64,000 nucleotides of DNA from NCBI GenBank assembly GCA_016648135.1, contig JADDOH010002253.1:212298-276297 (forward strand), in the 5' to 3' direction. Made by a program: the position numbers and the translations under genes. Under the pieces are notes generated by a model. That model worked only from the letters and a program-made list of their open reading frames with translations, was not told where the DNA came from and did not search any database. This document shows, piece after piece, positions 1-47,200 of this stretch; position 1 is the stretch's first letter; every line of letters starts with the position of its first letter. The stretch is from Agrypnia vestita. Lineage: Eukaryota; Arthropoda; Insecta; Trichoptera; Phryganeidae.

Positions 1-5
1 ATTAG

Positions 6-78
6 ATCATGCGCGTTCGCAGATTGTAGGAAGTAAAACACCCCCGCGTAGTACCTACAATCTGCGGCCGCGCATGAT
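6..78. repeat. short inverted repeat, MITE-like hairpin
   Basis: The left arm runs from ATCATGCGCG to GATTGTAGG and the right arm from CCTACAATC to CGCATGAT. The arms are about 25 bp with few mismatches around a 22-base loop. It is GC-rich against the surroundings. Confidence 0.7.
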
Positions 79-1102
79 TTAGTCAGTACGTCCCTTGCGA
101 TGATGATGTTAAGATATGATCCAGCCAGACATTGAGAATCGAATCAATACGAAACCGTTGTTTCAATACATAAAGAAGTCAAACCTTAAATCTCAATTAG
201 GTATCTTATCGTCTGGCACTTGTCACTTGACTTGATATGATGATGATAATTTAACCCAAAAAAACAAAATTTTCATTATAATTTTTTATACGCAAGAAAA
301 AAGAACTGTATGCAGAATTTTTCATTCGATGACTTTTCATTCAAACTTCTTCTCTGTATAGGAAGGATGCTTCTGGGAACGACTATTTTACACCTATACT
401 GCTTTATCTTAATTACGTCACCTTAGTATGATTATTCAGGAACCCAGCCTTTCGAGCGCCGTTCTTAGCATCTTGGAGAAAAAAATGAATACCTATCGTT
501 TGATAATAATTCCAGATTTGGTGTAAAATAATAACAGAATAATCTGTTTTTGCTTATAACTTTGCAAAAAAAAAACTATAGAAAAAAGTAAAAACGCCAA
601 AGATTGGAAAGTAAAAACTCTATAAATCGTGATTTTTAAATGGCTGAAACTGTGAAAACCGAATGAAAACGAATTTAATTCTGAAGTGCATTAATTACTT
701 CAGAACGTTTATTTTTAGCTCACTTGATAGCGGCACTCGTATTCTATAAATTGCAATATGCATACCTATGTAAAATTGGCCAACGAGTCGCAGAGCAGCA
801 TTAAAAAGTATAAAAAAACAGCAAAAAAACCCTCTAAAACGAACCCCATTCCGTGGACACGAAATTCGGAACAAAAATTTCGTATTGACCTGACGCGTGC
901 TATCACGCGCTATGTGTAAGAAGTTATCGCACCTCGCTATGATTTTTAAACCGAATTACTAAAAAAAAAAATCGTTTTTTGGTGAATGTCAAGAGAACTG
1001 GAGGGGGGAAAAAATCTAATAATGGGAAAAAGATGGATATATAAAAATTATTATTCGAACGTGATAGTCGATCTTCAGGTTTGTGTTTTCTGGGGTATTA
1101 TG

Positions 1103-1146
1103 CCGCGTTATTATTCGGATCCCATTGCAGGGTCCATCATCTGGGC
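1103..1146 (-). ncRNA. decayed hammerhead-like core, family D
   Basis: On the - strand the stem II part (GGACCCTGCAATGGGATCC) is identical to that of the 40-kb foldback. The core box is CAGATGA instead of CTGATGA and GAAA has become GAAT, so it is probably inactive. Confidence 0.5.
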
Positions 1147-1606
1147 TGAAACGTTTTTAGATATAGATATACGAGTAAATGTATAAAATTAATACACTTT
1201 TCGCCTGATGACTCATAAATCAAAGTCATCAACAACAATTTTTCCATTAATCCTTGTTTTCTAACCGGGTTTAGATATTTTTCTACCAAATTCTATGGCC
1301 GCTCTTACCTTTTAAACAATTTTGTAAATTGCTGATTCAAAAATACTTGGTAAAAAATAGAATAGTAAAATAAAAATGTAATTATGAAAAATTATTAAAT
1401 TAAAAAATAATTAGGAATTCTAACGGCATGGCAGCGCTAACCTCAAACGGCGGCAATGCGTCTATGAACGTAATCAAACGGTATAATTGGGGCTTTGAGA
1501 CGTTGTTTCTTTTCCAAAAAAGGGTGCATTTTCAAAATATTTCTCGAAGATTCAAGATTCAATCGTTTTTGGCATGGTGACAAACAAAAACTTTCTTAAA
1601 AAACGA

Positions 1607-1653
1607 TGTTTACATGTAAGTTCACGAAAGTTTCGTGAACTTACATGTAAACA
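1607..1653. repeat. perfect 23-bp palindrome with one central base
   Basis: The left arm 1607-1629 starts TGTTTACATG and ends TCACGAAA. The right arm 1631-1653 is its exact reverse complement, with a single G between them. No transposase or tRNA-like sequence lies inside. Confidence 0.9.
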
Positions 1654-1968
1654 TAATCTGACTGATGACAAGAATTCAATATGGTGTTGTTAGTTCCAAA
1701 TTTGTCCATTTTCCAGATAAGTTTAAGGACTGTATGCGGGTGACGCCAAACAGCGCAAATTTTAAATGCGTTGTCACAACCTGCTTCTGTCACAACTCGC
1801 CCCACCATCCCCTACTATTTATTATAATAATAATAATAATAGAAATATCACTGTTAAAACAAAATATTATATATTACAACTGCTTGACTAACAAAAAAAT
1901 GTAACCAAGCCAAAAGCAATTATTTGCAAATAAAATACATAAATACTGATTAAATACACTTTTTCCAG

Positions 1969-35909
<33,941 letters not shown>

Positions 35910-36255
35910 CTTTGTTAATTGTTTAAGCTAAACCAAAATTATTAATATAAACCATAACAGTGGTTTTATAATTACCTAAACATTTTATATCTAATTTAAT
36001 GTCTTTAATAATGTGATCTTTAATTGAAACTTGTAAAAATGTTAATTAAATATTCCATTTGATTGATGTAAAAAAGAGTTGATTTTTAAATGTAATCGAA
36101 ATATACACGTTGAAGATTTTGTATATTTATTTGGCTATTGTTCATATTATACAAGTATATATTTAAAACTAGGTTTATGGGGAAAACCTCGTTAACGTTT
36201 ATTTTTATTGTTGTTTAAAGGTTTTATTAAAGTTTGTATATTTTATTAAAAATGA
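35910..36255 (+). other. probable 3' UTR of the ABTB2-like gene
   Basis: AT-rich sequence follows the stop, with several ATTAAA-type hexamers (near 36045, 36225 and 36243) that could serve for polyadenylation. There is no canonical AATAAA close to the stop, so the true 3' end is uncertain. Confidence 0.4.
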
Positions 36256-36499
36256 GCATAAATTTGATAATTGTTGAATGTACATAAATTAATAAGGAAG
36301 TCAATTTTAAATACCTGCTGTTAGTAAGAGAAGACTATAATAGTTATATAGTCAATCGTCAATCAATACAAATACAACATATAGGCCGTGGAAACAGAAA
36401 TATCATCTTATTCGGTCTGACCAAAATTCCAAAATATCTTGAATCGTATATTTCAGTGAAAAGGGGATGGTTTATGAAGTCAAATATTTTTATTAAAGG

Positions 36500-36760
36500 A
36501 AACACATTCTTTTTGTGAAGTTACAATTTCAGAACAAAGTTCTGTGAATTATTAAACAATTTTTATTAATCAATTAGAAAAGACATACAGAAAAAATGAA
36601 ATTAAAGAAAAAATATTTTAACTGTCATCGGGACTCGAATTGATAGAATTGGAGGTCCGTGGTTCGAGTCCCGGTGACAGTTAAAATATTTTTTCGTTAA
36701 TTTGATTTTTTCTGCATGTCTTTTCTAATTGATTAATAAAAATTGTTCAAATATTTTTAT
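36500..36760. mobile_element. SINE inverted dimer (foldback)
   Basis: The left arm (AGAAAAGACATACAGAAAAAA ... AAAATATTTTAACTGTCA) and the right arm (TGACAGTTAAAATATTTTTT ... TCTGCATGTCTTTTCT) are reverse complements over about 95 bp. The apex is the 3' half of a tRNA-like head (GTGGTTCGAGTCCCGGTGAC) and its mirror. The bodies match the 10.2-kb copy. Confidence 0.8.
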
Positions 36761-36999
36761 TTTTTACACATAAACTTCACCGATGTTTAAGATAATTTTA
36801 AAAGGTTACCAATTTGTATTCAGGGCTGGCTTTACAATGTTAGGTTAGCTAGTAGAGTGGTTCTTTATAAATATTAGTGCAGACCATAATAATAATAAAC
36901 TATATCGTTAGTTCCTCCTTTACAATATTATACAAATTGCAACTGCAACGGTAGCAACACTAATTACATTCGGACGTCCAAGAGCTGTGTTCAGCTTTC

Positions 37000-37235
37000 C
37001 ATTTCATCCCGATTATAATAATTTTGTTATCTGTCTGTCCGTCCCCCCGTTCATTGTAATTTTGTGTAATGTCCGTAACTTCTTTATAGTCAATTTTTTT
37101 TCTTCTTCTTTATAGTAATATTTTTTCTACTTATTTTTTGTTAATTAATTATTTTCTACTTATTCTTTTTTTTTTATAAATAAATACTTAGGAACCGACA
37201 TATAAGACAACCGTCATTTTTGATGCGTTACAGCT
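37000..37235. repeat. interspersed repeat, CTGTCTGTCC family
   Basis: ATAATAATTTTGTTATCTG and TCTGTCCGTCC stand at the left. TATAAATAAATACTTAGGAA, CGTCATTTTTGATG and GTTACAGCTAGT stand at the right. The CTAGT end is Helitron-like but no clear 3' hairpin was seen. Confidence 0.55.
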
Positions 37236-38900
37236 AGTACATGTATTAATCATCGATTTTCCAGACATGCAGTATTATTGATCCTATTTTCAATAACGGT
37301 TCATCTGCACGGTTCAAAAATTCAGGTCTGATAAATATTTAATAATGATAAAATTAAATAAATATGTATAAAAAGAAACCCATGTTTCCCTACCCGCCAA
37401 GTTTTCTCAACAACCAGCCACAACCACCCATCGGTGGTTATGGTGGTGGATAGCCCTTGGTGTCACATCGAAAATATGCGAGTTTGGTGGGGGTGGTTGT
37501 GCGTGGATGGGAGCGGGTGACGAAAATGTGCTTTCTAGCACATTGTTTTGTTCTGGGAAGGCCGCAAATGCTTCAGATTGTTTCAAAATAGTCGCGCCAA
37601 CTGTGTCGGTCAGTGTACTCAAAATCTATGCGTGCGAAACCGCGCGTAAGTAGCAAAACCGCCACTATCCGGTTGACAAAATAAAGATAAACTATTTCTA
37701 ACCAATTTTATAGCCAGAGTAGAGATTTTAAAAGTGACTTTTGATAAAAAAAATTCTATAACATACAAACATATTTTCAAGAGCCAGTTATCATCTTTAA
37801 AACTGCCACTTTCACCAGAAGATCATTTTCAAAGACATCTCCTTCTATTTTCGCAAATTGGATAATGGCAGTTTTGTTTCTGAACCCCTCCGTTAAAGCA
37901 AGTTACAATGAAATAGCAAACCTATTTAGCAAAATTTTTTTAAGAACTATTATTTTGGAGCTTATTTTTGGATTTCTATCATCATTACGTAATCAGAAAA
38001 ATAAATTTCTTAGACATGAGTCCAGGTTTAAAAAAATAATTGATCTGAACATTAAAAAACTTCCAATTATTATCAAGTTGAAAAATGAAAGGTTCTTGGA
38101 AATTAAACAATGAGTAAAAACAAATAATTGGAGATAAATTCAATTAAATACTGATTGTTAGACTCTAATAGACATGTAGTATAGTGTTGCTATTGTTACA
38201 AATATAATTGAATTCCATTGAGAAGATGACTATTTAATTTTGGGCTGTGCAAAGTTAATTTTCTTTCTCAATGTTTTATATTTTGTAACATTGCTGTATC
38301 ATATAGGTATATCATCACTAAGCTACTCTGAAAATATGGTTCACCTCAAATACTCGGTTTTCATAAAAGATTTCTAAAAAATCTAAAACACATTTTCATC
38401 CAAATAACTTATTTGTTAATAAAATATAACTTAGAGAAACTGAAGAAGCAAAAAGCTTATAATTAATGTTGTATGATTAATTAGAATGACTGAAAGAAAG
38501 TTAAAAAATTCAAAGTTTAGCTACAATGAACACTATATAACTTTTCAGTGTTCACACAATTGTTTTCTTTCTCCATCCACTATTTTTATAACAACTTATA
38601 AATTTACAAAAAAAGATGTACTCTTTAAAGATCTGTGTATAAATTTCATAATTTAAATCCTTATTTTTTTTTTTCATAATTTAAATTTTTATTTGCCTTA
38701 TCAATCTACCAGTTAACATATCATTTTGTTATATAATTACATATTACTATCTAGATAGATATATAATATAGTAATATATAATGTAGCTACTAAATATTAT
38801 ATATCATATTCACTGCCAAATATATGTCCTGGTCCTTTGACTTATTATAATTTAAAAATGGATTCATAGGTAAAATAATGTAATCAATAGCATTTACGCC
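37236..38900. other. intergenic DNA with one unassigned antisense ORF
   Basis: Downstream of the ABTB2-like gene, 37407-37622 (-) holds a 71-residue frame with Pro-rich and His-rich runs and richer GC than around it. I do not recognise it; it may be transposon-derived. The frame at 37865-38113 (+) is AT-rich and looks like chance. Confidence 0.3.
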
Positions 38901-39727
38901 TACAAGTATCGTTTAGTGTAAAATCTGCAGATTTAAGTAGTTTGGCGTGTAAAATTTTTTTAGAATTGTTTTTTGTCCATGAGGCAACCATTAGTTTTTT
39001 AGAACATCTCGCATTATGGAAAATTTGTAATTTTCGAACTTGAGTTAAACAGTATTAATTAATTGACTAAACGTTTCCAACTAACCATTCATCAATTTTA
39101 TCATTTTGATAATGTTCATTTTCTTCCAAGCATCGCCATCCATGTGGGTGGGGTACTTGATTGTGGTCAAGAAAGTTGCAGAATCAATCCTAACGAGCAT
39201 TAAATTAGATATTTTTTTCATACTTTAGTGTCTCCACCAGCTGTGGCTTAATATATAAATTCACAAAATTATTTATAACATTTCTGAATTGACAAAATCG
39301 TTTATAGATTTAAAAAACTTTTGTGCTAAAAACTTTTTATGTTAAAATCTTTTGATTCTAAAATGAAGAACAGTCACACAAATAAACCCTGAAGTCTTAA
39401 CTGAACTATAAAAAAAAAATTGATCCAATGTACTACCTACAACTTTTTAAAATAAAAAAACCCTACTTTTAACCCATCCCTACATTTATTTTTAGATATG
39501 GTAAATATTCTATTTGTTTTAATTCAGTCCCAAAAACTTGGCATGCATTTTCCTAATTAAGGAATGAATACGTTTTAAGATTTAAGAGAACCTGCAAAAA
39601 ATTATTACCAAATTTTTCATAATTTTAATACACTTTTTAAATGGTAAATACCACAAAATAAACCCGCATATAATATTCACTAAAATACACAAAAAAGATA
39701 AACTTGCCACAATAGAATAATAGCCAG

Positions 39728-39828
39728 TTGTATCAACTTGGTTTATAGTTGTAGTTTGTTTAAAGCGTAGATTTTTACCAAAACATGTTGTTTGGTTGGT
39801 AGAAGTTGATGCAACCAGCCCTAAAGGA
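39728..39828. mobile_element. short MITE with GTTGTATCAACTT ends
   Basis: AGCCAGTTGTATCAACTTGG at the left and GAAGTTGATGCAACCAGCCC at the right are inverted. The same ends bound 42461-43998 and one appears at 63813. Confidence 0.7.
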
Positions 39829-39969
39829 GATGAATTATATTTTAAAAGTCACACAGCACAGTTTAATATAGTAAAAAAAAATGTATTTGTTATCAGGTTT
39901 TCACGGCCGTTCAGAATCTTCTGCTTGTAATTTTCTCGAATATTTTGCCATGTATATTTGATCTCACTG

Positions 39970-40010
39970 GCCGATATTTCGGATCCCATTGCAGGGTCCA
40001 TCATCAGGGC
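39970..40010 (-). ncRNA. hammerhead ribozyme motif, family D (left arm)
   Basis: On the - strand: GCC, CTGATGA, T, stem II GGACCC-loop-GGGATCC with one bulged A, GAAA, TATC, GGCC. Stem I is GCC with GGC. The stem III bases ATAT are palindromic. Predicted cleavage follows TC. Confidence 0.65.
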
Positions 40011-40147
40011 TGATTTAACGTGTATGTGTTGATGTTTAAGTAAAGTATTTTATTGCAATACCGTGCTGAAAGCAGCACCGTGCCGAAAGGAACACAGTAT
40101 TGCAACCTAATACTTAACCTAAACATCAACACATACACATCACATCA

Positions 40148-40190
40148 GCCCTGATGATGGACACTGCAGTGGGATGCGAAACGAGAAGAG
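40148..40190 (+). ncRNA. hammerhead-like core, family D (right arm, damaged)
   Basis: GCC, CTGATGA (40151-40157), stem II GGACAC..GTGGGATGC and GAAA are present. The UH cleavage step and the 3' strand of stem I are replaced by CGAGAAG. It is probably inactive. Confidence 0.5.
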
Positions 40191-42460
40191 AGGTTAGGTC
40201 ATATACACGAAAAATTATTCCAGAAAACACACAGAAAAAATGTATTTGTTTAAAAACATTATCTTCACTCAACTAAACGGTAAATTTATAAATACATTTT
40301 ACAAATTAAAATGTCTACTATGTGTTCTACTTTCTGAAAAAAATATTGTTTAAATGTGTTAATATTAATAATTATGTATATAAATAATTGATAAAATTTG
40401 TTTTAGCAGTGTTTGATAAACAAAGTTATTTGGCGCTTTATTAAATGTATTTATACCTTATAAAAGATATATATCTTATTTATTTTGTTTTGTATGTAGT
40501 TATATTGAATCCGATCTATGTATTCTTTATCTAAGTGTCAATCAGAAATTTAATAAAAAGGTAATTTAAAGATGTATATCACTTTCCTTGCACATTCAGA
40601 TTTATATTAAAAATAAACTTTTTGATACCTATTGTGTATATATTTAATTACCTTATCACACGAAACATAAAATGGAGTACGAACCCATTAGAAGTACAAA
40701 GGTACTCACCGTATTACTGAAGAGACAAATTGAATGCAGGTCACAATATTCAAGAACATCCTCAAGTATCTCAACAATTCTAAATAAAGCAAATGTAGTC
40801 TTCATTTAAGATGCGTGAGATATAGCATTTTAATAATGAAACAATAAATGTATCCGGATAAGTTATAATTTGGCTTCAAGGTTTTCCAGAATTTTAAACA
40901 TATCAAGGAAATCTGTCAACACAAAAAAGTCTTGATTGAATACAACTATATATTTTAAATGCATTCATATACATGATAAATGATGTTTTATAAGTAAATT
41001 GAGATGCACAATAATATATACACATATATTTTTGGATGTACCCATATAAATTAAAAGCAATATAATATGTTTTTAGTTATATCAACATAAATTAATGTGA
41101 TATACACGTAATGGATAAACATACACCCATATATTTTAATATATTAAATATTTACTCTGATTTGGTTTATTTTTAAATACACAACAATAATTATGTACAC
41201 TGATCACATTACAAAATAAATCAACTATGAGTAACTTAATAAATCAAGAGAAAATAATTATTATTATTTAAAAACATTTATAAACATTTGAAGTCTCTGT
41301 CTTTGTAAATAACAGTAACATTATTTTGCAACGAAAAATTTTCAAAATTTTATAATATATTTTACTTTTATAATAAATTTCACATTCTACAAAAAATATA
41401 ATATTTAAGAAAAATGAACCTATCATATTATTAGTTAAAAATAAATGTTCATAACACTAACATTAAATCATTTTTTAAAAATTGAAAGCTATTCATACAG
41501 TCCATGATTATTAATGAAATAAATTATTGTGCAAGTAAATATTATAATATAATACTTCTTGAATGGAAATCAACTTGATAGATCATTTTAAATAATCTTG
41601 AAAGATTTTTAGATTTTTTTTGATTGAGAGATCATTAAACAAAGAAAATTCTTCACCTTTCAGATTACCAATTATCTGGGATGGATGGATGGTGAAAAAA
41701 ATCCCGGATAATCTAATTCCCGGTTAATCCAAAAGCATTGAAAAATTTACTGACATTACAAAAAGATTCTAAAAATCACACACCTTGCGCGCCTACAGTC
41801 TGAAAGTCGCGCACATGTGTGTTTAAAGATGTCGCCGGTATGTTGCAGGGTTAGCAAATAATTTTTTGCACTGTTATTATTTACTTCACTAAAAAGGATA
41901 ACATGGTTGATTTTTCTACAGAAATAGAATCATTTTTGTCTGCATCATTATTGACACAATTTGTCATAATATAATTCATCACACTGTGAAATACCTTCAT
42001 TTAATACATTGTGATTAGTTACAATTTCATCTGAATCAAGCTAATACTGATTGTGCAGTAACATCCTACACTGATCGCGAATGTAGTAACTCTTTGTGAT
42101 TTTTTGAAATTTTAGAAAATCGTTCAATCTGGTTTTATCAACATTGTAAATTTATTTTTAGCATAAGATCTTCAGTTTTTATAAATGCTCGAGATGTAGA
42201 AGTGAGTTCTCATGCAGCTATTTCATCACTGTTAATTTTTTTTTCTTTATCAGCAATTTGTCAGATGCCTTGCGTCTTTTAAAGCCACAGAAGATGCAAT
42301 AAAATCACCCTGCACATTCTGCAATTCTTCATAAAAATATTATGCTTTGACTGTGCATATAAAATAAAAACTGTGGCACCCTTGACAGTTAATGTTAAGC
42401 AATGTTGCCGTCATAAATTACGCATTCTATTATAAAGAAGTGACAATGACAACTGCTAAG

Positions 42461-43998
42461 GGCCGGTTTTATCAACTTGGAGTATAGCTGGAGTATAGAA
42501 CGAAAATCTCGTTTAAGCCCATGCGCGTGATTTTTGACATGTGTCACCAAAATCGTTTTTATTCCATGTTTCCACAGTCCAAGAAATAGCACTCCAGTAG
42601 ATACACACTACTTACTTTTTCATATATCCTGTGGTACATAAATGTAAAATTATCAAAACCTGGTGTGTGATGAGATGTTTATTGTCAACAATGCCTAATT
42701 CACTTAGAGTTGTGGCAAAATCAATTTGTTCCGTCAAAAAAATATGGTTCGAGGTCTAAATAGATTACTTTTCCCGTTAAGGATATATGAGGTCCATACC
42801 TATATATAAAAAATATAATATACCTATGAAATTTCCATTTTCTAATGCTGGCTAATTTGAAGTTTGAAATCTTTCATTCGGCTAGGAATTCCAAATCCAA
42901 ATTAATGTCATATTACAACTCTACTACAATATTCCTTTCTCAAAATAAATAATGCATTTGTTTTCCCGCCGTTTGTTTTTTCTTTGATATCGTCCGCGAA
43001 AAAATGATAAGTGTTATTTTTTAATGTGAGTTCCGTTGTGACACTAATGCCGCACAGAGAGCATACAATATCAATGACGTGTATAGACCAGGTACCGCAA
43101 ATTAATGCGTGGTGCATTTTTGGTTTTATCACTTTCGTTTTGGAAATTTAAACCTCAATGAGCCCCGTGGACGACCGGAGACTACAGTTGATATGGGCGA
43201 TTTGAAAGTTAAAATGGAAATGTATTAATCTAAAACCACTTCAGAATTAGCCTTAGGCAAAATATTATTGATTCATTTGCATCGAATTGGAAAAATAAAA
43301 AAGCTCGCAAAGTGGGTACCAAATGAACTCATTGAAGGACAACAGCAGCTCGCTTCGAGGCTTGCCTTAATTTGTTGAGTCGGCACAAGGTCGATTGTAC
43401 AAGAGTATAGTACAAGTCGGATTGTAACATGTGATGAAAATTGGATCCTGTATGATAAAATTGGAAACAAGTTCGTTCGGTATCAAACAACTGAGATTTA
43501 ACAATTTCTTTAGTCTACCACCTCTCCACGACAACACTCCTCCACACACTGCACAACAGACTGTCTTAAAATTACTAGTTTCGAATGTAAACTCTCCACC
43601 ACCCACATTACTCACCAAACATTGCGCCTGCTGATTTACATTTTTTTGGAATTCGGATAACTTTTTACAGAGGAAAAATTTCAAGTGTGGTGCGACGGTG
43701 TAAAACCTTTTTAAAGAATTTATCCAGTTCCAAGGGTCTCTATAGCAAAGGCATCAATGAACTTCCATTACGAAAAGTGCATCGACAACAATGACTAATA
43801 CAACGGCGATTGATTAAATATACAGTTTTCATAAAAAAAAATTGTTTGAATTTTTCTATATAACACTGTAGAATCAATTGATCGTCATAAAAATCTGTGC
43901 GTTGAATAAAAATGATATTGATAATACACATGTTACACACGCGCTGACTAAATAAGATTTTCAGTAAACCAACTATAAGTTAATACAACCAGCCTTAA
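42461..43998. mobile_element. TIR element with GGCCGGTTTTATCAACTT ends, middle layer
   Basis: The left end GGCCGGTTTTATCAACTT and the right end (reverse complement GGCTGGTTGTATTAACTT) are inverted. The ends match the short MITE at 39728-39828. Confidence 0.65.
42820..43850 (+). pseudogene. decayed mariner copy, inner layer
   Basis: It shares GCTAGGAATTCCAAATCC with the 5' leader of the 15-16 kb mariner. Broken frames on the + strand give RGRPETT, TCDENWILYD, LHDNTPPHTAQQT and KGINELPLRK, in transposase order. Several frameshifts and stops are present. It is far older than the copy at 15163-16448. Confidence 0.82.
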
Positions 43999-44209
43999 CC
44001 CTCATAAAACACTAAAAATATAAAAATAAAATTGTTGAATGAAGAAATGTTTTGAGGGATCACTTTTTGAATGACGGATGACAGCTGACATATTCAACAT
44101 TAAACACTTGTTTGACATGAACATTTTAGTTTCAAAAAATATTTTTTTAATGAAACTCATCCAGGTCCCGGATAATCCAATTCCGGACAATCGGGAGTCT
44201 GCTGTATTA

Positions 44210-47200
44210 GAAGCTTAATTTTTTCAAAAAATGTTATCGAATATGTTATATTAGACATTACCAAATTATATTACATCACATTATATATTATCATCACGTT
44301 ATAAATTTAGGCCATCAGCGATACAGTTTCAAAAAAAATATAAAAGATACATTTTCCTATTCATTCAGAATTTTTTACAGCACAAAATACAATGCAAAAG
44401 GCCATTTACAATCTTCAAGTTTGGTGTGACGTACTAATGATATGTGACTGGAATAAACTAATTGACTGAAATAAATAATTGATGTCTCGTCCTGATCTCT
44501 TTAATGATTTGATTCTAATTTCCTATTGAAAATTTATGAAATATTCAAAGCACACATTAAAGTGAAAATATTTATAAACATAATACACTATAAATGTCTA
44601 AAAGGTAAATATCAAAATAGGTACTTGTATTGAAATTTGCGAAACATTTTAATTTCATTATTATTTATTTCCCTAGTAATAATAAAAACAAAAATTACAT
44701 TTACTAATCAGATGTCATTGGTCAGATTGGGGTTGCTAAATATCATACATTTAAAAAAAATTGTAAGAGCTTTACGAAACATCATAGTAGACAGAAATCA
44801 TGGGAATGTATACAACTAACCTTAGTTTATCGCAATACCACTTTAATTTTAAAATTGTTGTAATTTTTTTAAATTCGGTGAGTATGTGGTGTCACACACA
44901 TGAAAAATAATTAAATTTAGCTGAAATATAATCCAATCAATCTTTAAGGAAATATTTACGATCAAATTAAATTAATATCTGTTAAACAATATTTTTTTCT
45001 TTAAGATGTACATTTTGCAGATTGACAATATTACTTGACAGTGGTAATAATTTAATATTGCGTTTTTAAAATATTTTTAAAATAAAAAAATTTAATGTAT
45101 GTAATTTTAAAATATTTAAAATTTAATGTAATGATTTTTATTAGAATTTCAAAATGCTGATCTGTAAAACTTTTACATACCTATCCCTTTGACAAAGCAC
45201 TTTATATTTACATAGTTGAAAGCTAAATTGAAAATTAAATTGTAAGAAAAAATTGTCATAAGACACAGTACTGATTTCGTGCGAGATTCGAGAGTAAATT
45301 AGATCAAAAAAACTTTTCGGTATAAGAATATTTTTATAAAATTTTTTGTGTAAAATGCAAGTTATAAACTGCTAACTGTAATAATAGAAACATTATGCAT
45401 AAAATAAAACAACATATTTGTTAATTACCCACCCTGTCAGACATTTGACTCTATCATAACTACACATAGATAAAACGCGTACACATCAAGTTCATGGGGT
45501 TCAAAAATCATTCATAAATGTTCATTTGATAGCCAATTTCATAAATTAAAACATTTCATCGGTAATCTCCATTTACTTTGATCTGCTTGAATACTTTATA
45601 CAATCAATTTGAAAGATAATTCACCTGCCAAGACCGTTGGTCAGGGGTTTAAATACTTTTGCACGCACACGAAGTCTGGCTCGAGAAACACACATCTAAA
45701 TTTGCAATTTTCATTAACGATAGCATTATAACTTATTTCCAGATTTTTTCTGTTTAAATTTCAATGTTAAAAATACAAGATTTTGAATAAATTTTTATAT
45801 TGAAATGCCTGCTAACTGAACAGTTATTTTATTAGAATTTTTTTAATGTGAATAGAGTATCATCTCTATAACCCTAATTTATTTCAAAAAAGTACTTGCG
45901 TAACTACTATGACCAAATACATAGGTGTGGTGGGGCCTGATATGAGAATTTCTTTACCTAATTAGAGAGAGCCACTCTACCTGAGTAGGTAGTTACTTAA
46001 CCATATTTTATTCAGTTTTCATTTACACCTTTTGATGAGATGGACTGTATCTCTCAAAACTAAAGACACAACAAAAGTAAAAAGTGTGCAGTATAAAGTC
46101 AAGTTAATTAAAAAGATAATGTTGCACCACAGTGCCATTTCAATTAGTGATATGACATTAATAATGATTTTACATTCAAAATAACACATGATTAGAATAG
46201 CTTGATAAAAACTATATTAAAATAATATATTTTAAAAATAATTAGCAAAGTTCTTTATGAACAATCATTAAGTAAATTAAATGAATTTTCAATAAAAGAA
46301 TGTGAGATCAAGATGTAATATCTGTTTTGATTGATTACTCTTTGATCAAGACTACTCCTTTTTGTACAAATTTTCGAAGATATTTTATAACTCTATACCT
46401 TATATAAATATTTTATAATTCAGCATGACTTTACTCCAGTCCAAATGAATAAACAAATTATATGAAAATCAATAATTTTTTGCAAATATTTTAATACTAA
46501 ACAAATTGAAATAATAAACCATAATGCTAAAGAAAGATTATGGTGCACATATTTCTACACAGTTATATCATTTAAGGCTTTTTGGTTACAATAGACAGAT
46601 AATATTGAAGACAAAATGTGACAAGATTAGATTAATAATGACATCTCTTCATAATGAAACATTGTATATCCATTAACATTTAAATACTATACTTTGAAAA
46701 TTGAAAAACACGGAACTATAAATAGTTATCAATATAAAATTTGAATATCATACAATGTATACTTTTTATATAATACAAACACTATGATTAAATAACTATA
46801 CTCTACATACATGACATGAAATAGTTAACAGATATTCCCCAACTATATTGAATAATGGAGATGAAATGGAGAAAAACTTTCATAAATTTTTTAAAGCTCT
46901 CTCAACTGTCAACACGATGTAATATATTTTTAAAAAGGTGTCCAAAAGTGACAAATTTATAAACAACTCTTATAGAGAAGTTCTCAATGACAAATCGCAG
47001 ATCCAACTGCATGGTTATATCAAAGATATCATAATATAGTAAGTATGTAATATTCAGCATTTTAAATATTATAATTATATGTATTATAATTTGATTAAAT
47101 AATTTTTTCAGTTATTGTATATGGATTATTTTAAGAAGTAGGTAGTTTGGAGAATATCTGTAGGTACTAATGCAAAAAGACTAAATAAATCAATAAATTC

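Larger units (their letters stand above)
1..1968. other. AT-rich DNA upstream of the first visible exon
   Basis: No convincing exon was seen. It holds a short inverted repeat at 6-78, a decayed hammerhead copy near 1103-1146 and a perfect palindrome at 1607-1653. It may be an intron or 5' flank of the ABTB2-like gene. Confidence 0.5.
39896..40255. mobile_element. foldback with hammerhead cores, family D
   Basis: The arms are inverted from the outer TTTTCTCGAATATTTTGCC / ATTATTCCAGAAAACAC through the cores to the inner ACGTGTATGTGTTGATGTTT / AAACATCAACACATACAC. The centre (40060-40090) holds GTGCTGAAAGCAGCACCGTG. Solo relatives lie at 1.1 and 4.2 kb. Confidence 0.8.
41661..44204. mobile_element. 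pogo-like element, outer layer of a three-level nest
   Basis: The right end (reverse complement CAGCAGACTCCCGATTGTCC, then GGATTATCCGGGA) is followed by TA at 44205-44206. The left end CAGATTACCAATTATCTGGG with AATCCCGGATAATC matches it loosely, and its TA is lost. The inside holds a second TIR element and, within that, a decayed mariner. Confidence 0.65.

Noticed and set aside
43367..43684. 105-residue ORF on the - strand
   Set aside because: It is antisense to the decayed mariner transposase, which reads on the + strand.
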